From Gemmatimonadaceae bacterium (lineage in GTDB: Bacteria; Gemmatimonadota; Gemmatimonadetes; Gemmatimonadales; Gemmatimonadaceae): 64,000 bases of DNA. Where the stretch lies: NCBI GenBank assembly GCA_019637445.1, contig JAHBVS010000001.1, positions 1,523,586 to 1,587,585 of the forward strand. The letters run 5' to 3'. The first letter of the stretch is position 1. Each line of letters starts with the position of its first letter. The position numbers were made by a program, and so were the translations under genes. Positions 62,138 through 64,000 of this stretch are shown here, piece by piece. The notes under the pieces are model-generated. The model saw only the letters and a list, made by a program, of their open reading frames with translations. It was not told the DNA's origin and searched no databases.

Positions 62138-62782
62138 TCAGCCTTGGGGGCGCGGCATTGCCGCCACGATGCCCCGCCTGTGGCAACCCTCGAGATGGTC
62201 GTTGACCAAGCCCATCGCCTGGAAGAAGGCGTAGACCGTCGTCGGCCCGACAAAACGCCATCCGCGCGCCTTCAGCGCCTTCGACAGCGCGGCGGACTCC
62301 GCACTCGTGCTCACGATATCCTGCTTGCGGCGCGGTGCGGGCGCCGATTGAGGCGCAAACCCCCAGACGAAATCGCGCAGCGAGCCTTCGCGCTCGCAGA
62401 GCTCGAGATACGCGCGCGCGTTCTGGATGGTCGCTTCGATCTTGCCGCGGTGGCGCACGATGCCGGCGTCGGCCAAGAGTCGCGCGACATCGCGCGCGCC
62501 GAAGCGTGCCACGCGCGCGGGATCGAAGCCGGCGAAGGCGGCGCGGAAGTTGTCCCGCTTGCGGAGGATGGTCAGCCAACTGAGTCCGGCCTGGAATCCC
62601 TCCAGCGCCAGCTTCTCGAAGAGCCGGTGCTCATCCACCACCGGCACGCCCCATTCCTGGTCGTGGTAGCGCACGTAGTCCTCGAGGTCGCCGCACCACC
62701 AGCAGCGCACGATGCCGTCCGCCGCGCGCTGTAGTCCGTCCGCAAGCGGCGCCTGTCGGCGCGCGTCGGCGCGAGCGCTCAC
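62138..62782 (-). CDS. tag: DNA-3-methyladenine glycosylase I
   Basis: 214 residues, GTG start overlapping the upstream stop (GTGA). N-terminal RCWWCGDLEDYVRYHDQEWGVPV, the catalytic region LALEGFQAGLSWLTILRKRDNF, and the C-terminal NDHLEGCHR with zinc-binding His and Cys, which pair with the N-terminal Cys/His. It excises 3-methyladenine from alkylated DNA. The zinc snap residues are present. Confidence 0.93.
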   Translation of the reverse strand: MSARADARRQAPLADGLQRAADGIVRCWWCGDLEDYVRYHDQEWGVPVVDEHRLFEKLALEGFQAGLSWLTILRKRDNFRAAFAGFDPARVARFGARDVARLLADAGIVRHRGKIEATIQNARAYLELCEREGSLRDFVWGFAPQSAPAPRRKQDIVSTSAESAALSKALKARGWRFVGPTTVYAFFQAMGLVNDHLEGCHRRGIVAAMPRPQG

Positions 62783-63300
62783 GTGTAGCCGCGTAGCGAG
62801 AGGAACTTGGCCACTTCCTCGGCGTCCTCAACGACCTCGAGCCAGCCCGGCCGAAGTGCGAGGCGAACCGCGATCGATCCTCCCTCGGCGACAATCGCGA
62901 CGGCGTCGGTAAAGTCGCACTTGGCCACGGCGGTGTCCGGCAGCTCGATGCCCGGGATGGTGCTGTACTGGATGGTGTGCGTCGGGCCGAGATCCGGACG
63001 CGGCTCCAGCCAGGTGACGCCGCGAAACACGGCCACCTCGTTGCCGTGTGACGAGAACGCGGAGTCGCGGGCGGGGAGCGTGGCTTGCTCCGGCAGGAAA
63101 TCGGCCACGAGGCAGGAGACCTCAAAGCCCTCTTCGATCTCGGCGCGGTCCACGTGCGCGCGCACCGTGCCGCCCTCGCGCAGGCGCACGCGGAACTCGC
63201 CTTCGGCCATCTCCCAGCCGGCCCAGCCGCGCCGAAGCCGCCGCAGCGCCTCCAAGGAGTCGGTGTCGGCGATGAACGAGTAGGTCCGCAGCGCGCTCAC
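62779..63300 (-). CDS. Hypothetical protein
   Basis: 173 residues, GTG start. It reads as a soluble alpha/beta protein: YSFIADTDSLEALRRLRRGWAGWEMAEGEFRVRL, then FEVSCLVADFLPE and a beta-rich C-terminal part (AVAIVAEGGSIAVRLALRPGWLEVVED). No motif, signal or family recognised. It is translationally coupled to tag. Confidence 0.6.
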   Translation of the reverse strand: MSALRTYSFIADTDSLEALRRLRRGWAGWEMAEGEFRVRLREGGTVRAHVDRAEIEEGFEVSCLVADFLPEQATLPARDSAFSSHGNEVAVFRGVTWLEPRPDLGPTHTIQYSTIPGIELPDTAVAKCDFTDAVAIVAEGGSIAVRLALRPGWLEVVEDAEEVAKFLSLRGYT

Positions 63301-63331
63301 GCCGGAAATCTAGCGGACCGCCGCCGGCCGC

Positions 63332-64000
63332 CTAGAAGAAGAGCCGCAGCACGGTGATGACGACAGCAATACCGACCACGTCCAGCGCGAGGCCGGCGCG
63401 CGCCATCTCCTTGACCGTCAGTTCGCCAGAGCCGAAGACGATCGCATTCGGCGGGGTGGCCATCGGCAGCGCGAAGCCCACCGAGGCGCTGAGTCCGATG
63501 ACGAGCATCATCAGCATTGGCGGTTGGTCCAGCGCCGCGGCAAGCGAGACGGCGATGGGCATTCCCATCGAGGCCGTGGCGGCATTGCTCGCCAGCTCAG
63601 AGATGATGACCGTCACGACCGCCACGCCAACGAGCACGGCGGGCAGCGGCAGGCCATTCAGGCCACCCATCCACTCGCCGATCCGCGCCGCGAGTCCGCT
63701 GGATTCCATCGCTGCCGCGAGGGAGAGTCCACCGCCGAACAGCAGCAGCACGTCCCAGGGGATCTCGCGGGCCTCACGCCAGGTGATCAGTGGACGTCGG
63801 CCACGCGCGGAGTCCGCCGGCAGCAGGAACAAGAGGATGCCCCCCATCACGGCGATGCTGGCGTCGGTCAGCGCCGGTACCACGCTGGTCAGGCCGAAGA
63901 CGGTGAGGTTGCCGATGACCTTTGGCTCCCGAAAGAGCCAGCCGAGCGCAACCAACGAGAAGACGAGGAGCACACGCCGTTCGCCCTGCGTGATCTTGCC
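63332..64000 (-). CDS. DASS/SLC13-type sodium-coupled transporter, N-terminus beyond the window
   Basis: The frame runs out of the right edge (the codons at 63974-64000 read GKITQGERR), so only the last 223 residues are seen. It has about six membrane helices and ends in helix LDVVGIAVVITVLRLFF. Signature stretches are DVLLLFGGGLSLAAAMESSGLA, the SNT-like loop ELASNAATASMGMPI and SVGFALPMATPPNAIVFGSG, the second substrate-binding SNT loop replaced by PPNA as in many members. It probably carries dicarboxylates with Na+. Confidence 0.85.
   Translation of the reverse strand, partial: GKITQGERRVLLVFSLVALGWLFREPKVIGNLTVFGLTSVVPALTDASIAVMGGILLFLLPADSARGRRPLITWREAREIPWDVLLLFGGGLSLAAAMESSGLAARIGEWMGGLNGLPLPAVLVGVAVVTVIISELASNAATASMGMPIAVSLAAALDQPPMLMMLVIGLSASVGFALPMATPPNAIVFGSGELTVKEMARAGLALDVVGIAVVITVLRLFF

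Overview
The window looks like a contiguous chromosomal piece of a high-GC, Gram-negative-type (diderm) bacterium. Diderm features include a YidC with a large periplasmic domain, several lipoproteins, a putative outer-membrane barrel and a SPOR protein. Protein style and gene order (GWxTD lipoprotein, paired M16 proteases, bactofilin next to parAB) fit the Gemmatimonadota. That assignment is inference, not a database result. Genes are packed tightly, with many 4-nt GTGA/ATGA start-stop overlaps and frequent GTG starts. I see no prophage, insertion sequence or CRISPR array.

The centre holds the replication origin. A leftward cluster rpmH-rnpA-yidD-yidC-mnmE (26.5-30.4 kb) faces away from dnaA and dnaN (30.6-33.3 kb). 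The 225-bp dnaA-dnaN gap carries DnaA-box-like repeats, a run of DnaA-trios and AT-rich DNA. The partition genes parA and parB, with two parS sites, lie about 20 kb to the right (50.5-52.4 kb), followed by a membrane coiled-coil protein and a bactofilin. mnmG is at 55.2-57.1 kb. rsmG, usually next to mnmG, is not there.

Left arm (0-26 kb): VKOR protein; histidine kinase; tRNA-Phe; an exported M28 peptidase followed by an exported M16 protease pair and prephenate dehydratase; a leftward run with queF, a serine-less rhomboid, a cysteine-less radical-SAM-like protein, ddl and cystathionine beta-synthase; mutS-SPOR-holA; an ECF sigma factor with a zinc-type anti-sigma candidate; a NUDIX hydrolase; a second, non-exported M16 pair with a YdcF-like protein; TetR regulator; beta-CASP nuclease; upp; and an HExxH protein.

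Right arm (33-64 kb): lipoprotein; RNase P RNA; AraC-like regulator; pyrE; a second histidine kinase; a Ser/Thr kinase divergent from a GWxTD lipoprotein; a dolichol-kinase-like lipid enzyme; polA; a type IV pilin-like protein; a complete BMP-type nucleoside ABC importer with an embedded Nif3-family gene; the parAB/bactofilin block; a SIMPL protein; a GT-C glycosyltransferase; mnmG; dienelactone-hydrolase-like protein; fatty-acid desaturase; YheT-type hydrolase; a cysteine-free ArsC/Spx-like protein coupled to a TerC-family protein; 3-methyladenine glycosylase I; and a truncated DASS transporter.

The most unusual signals are the origin architecture, three proteins that keep a family fold but appear to have lost the catalytic residue (rhomboid, radical-SAM-like, ArsC-like), a QueF with an insertion after its cysteine, a hairpin between sigma and anti-sigma genes, and a dispersed hairpin repeat built on GAAGGACGAAAGT. 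No clearly new multi-gene system could be shown from sequence alone.
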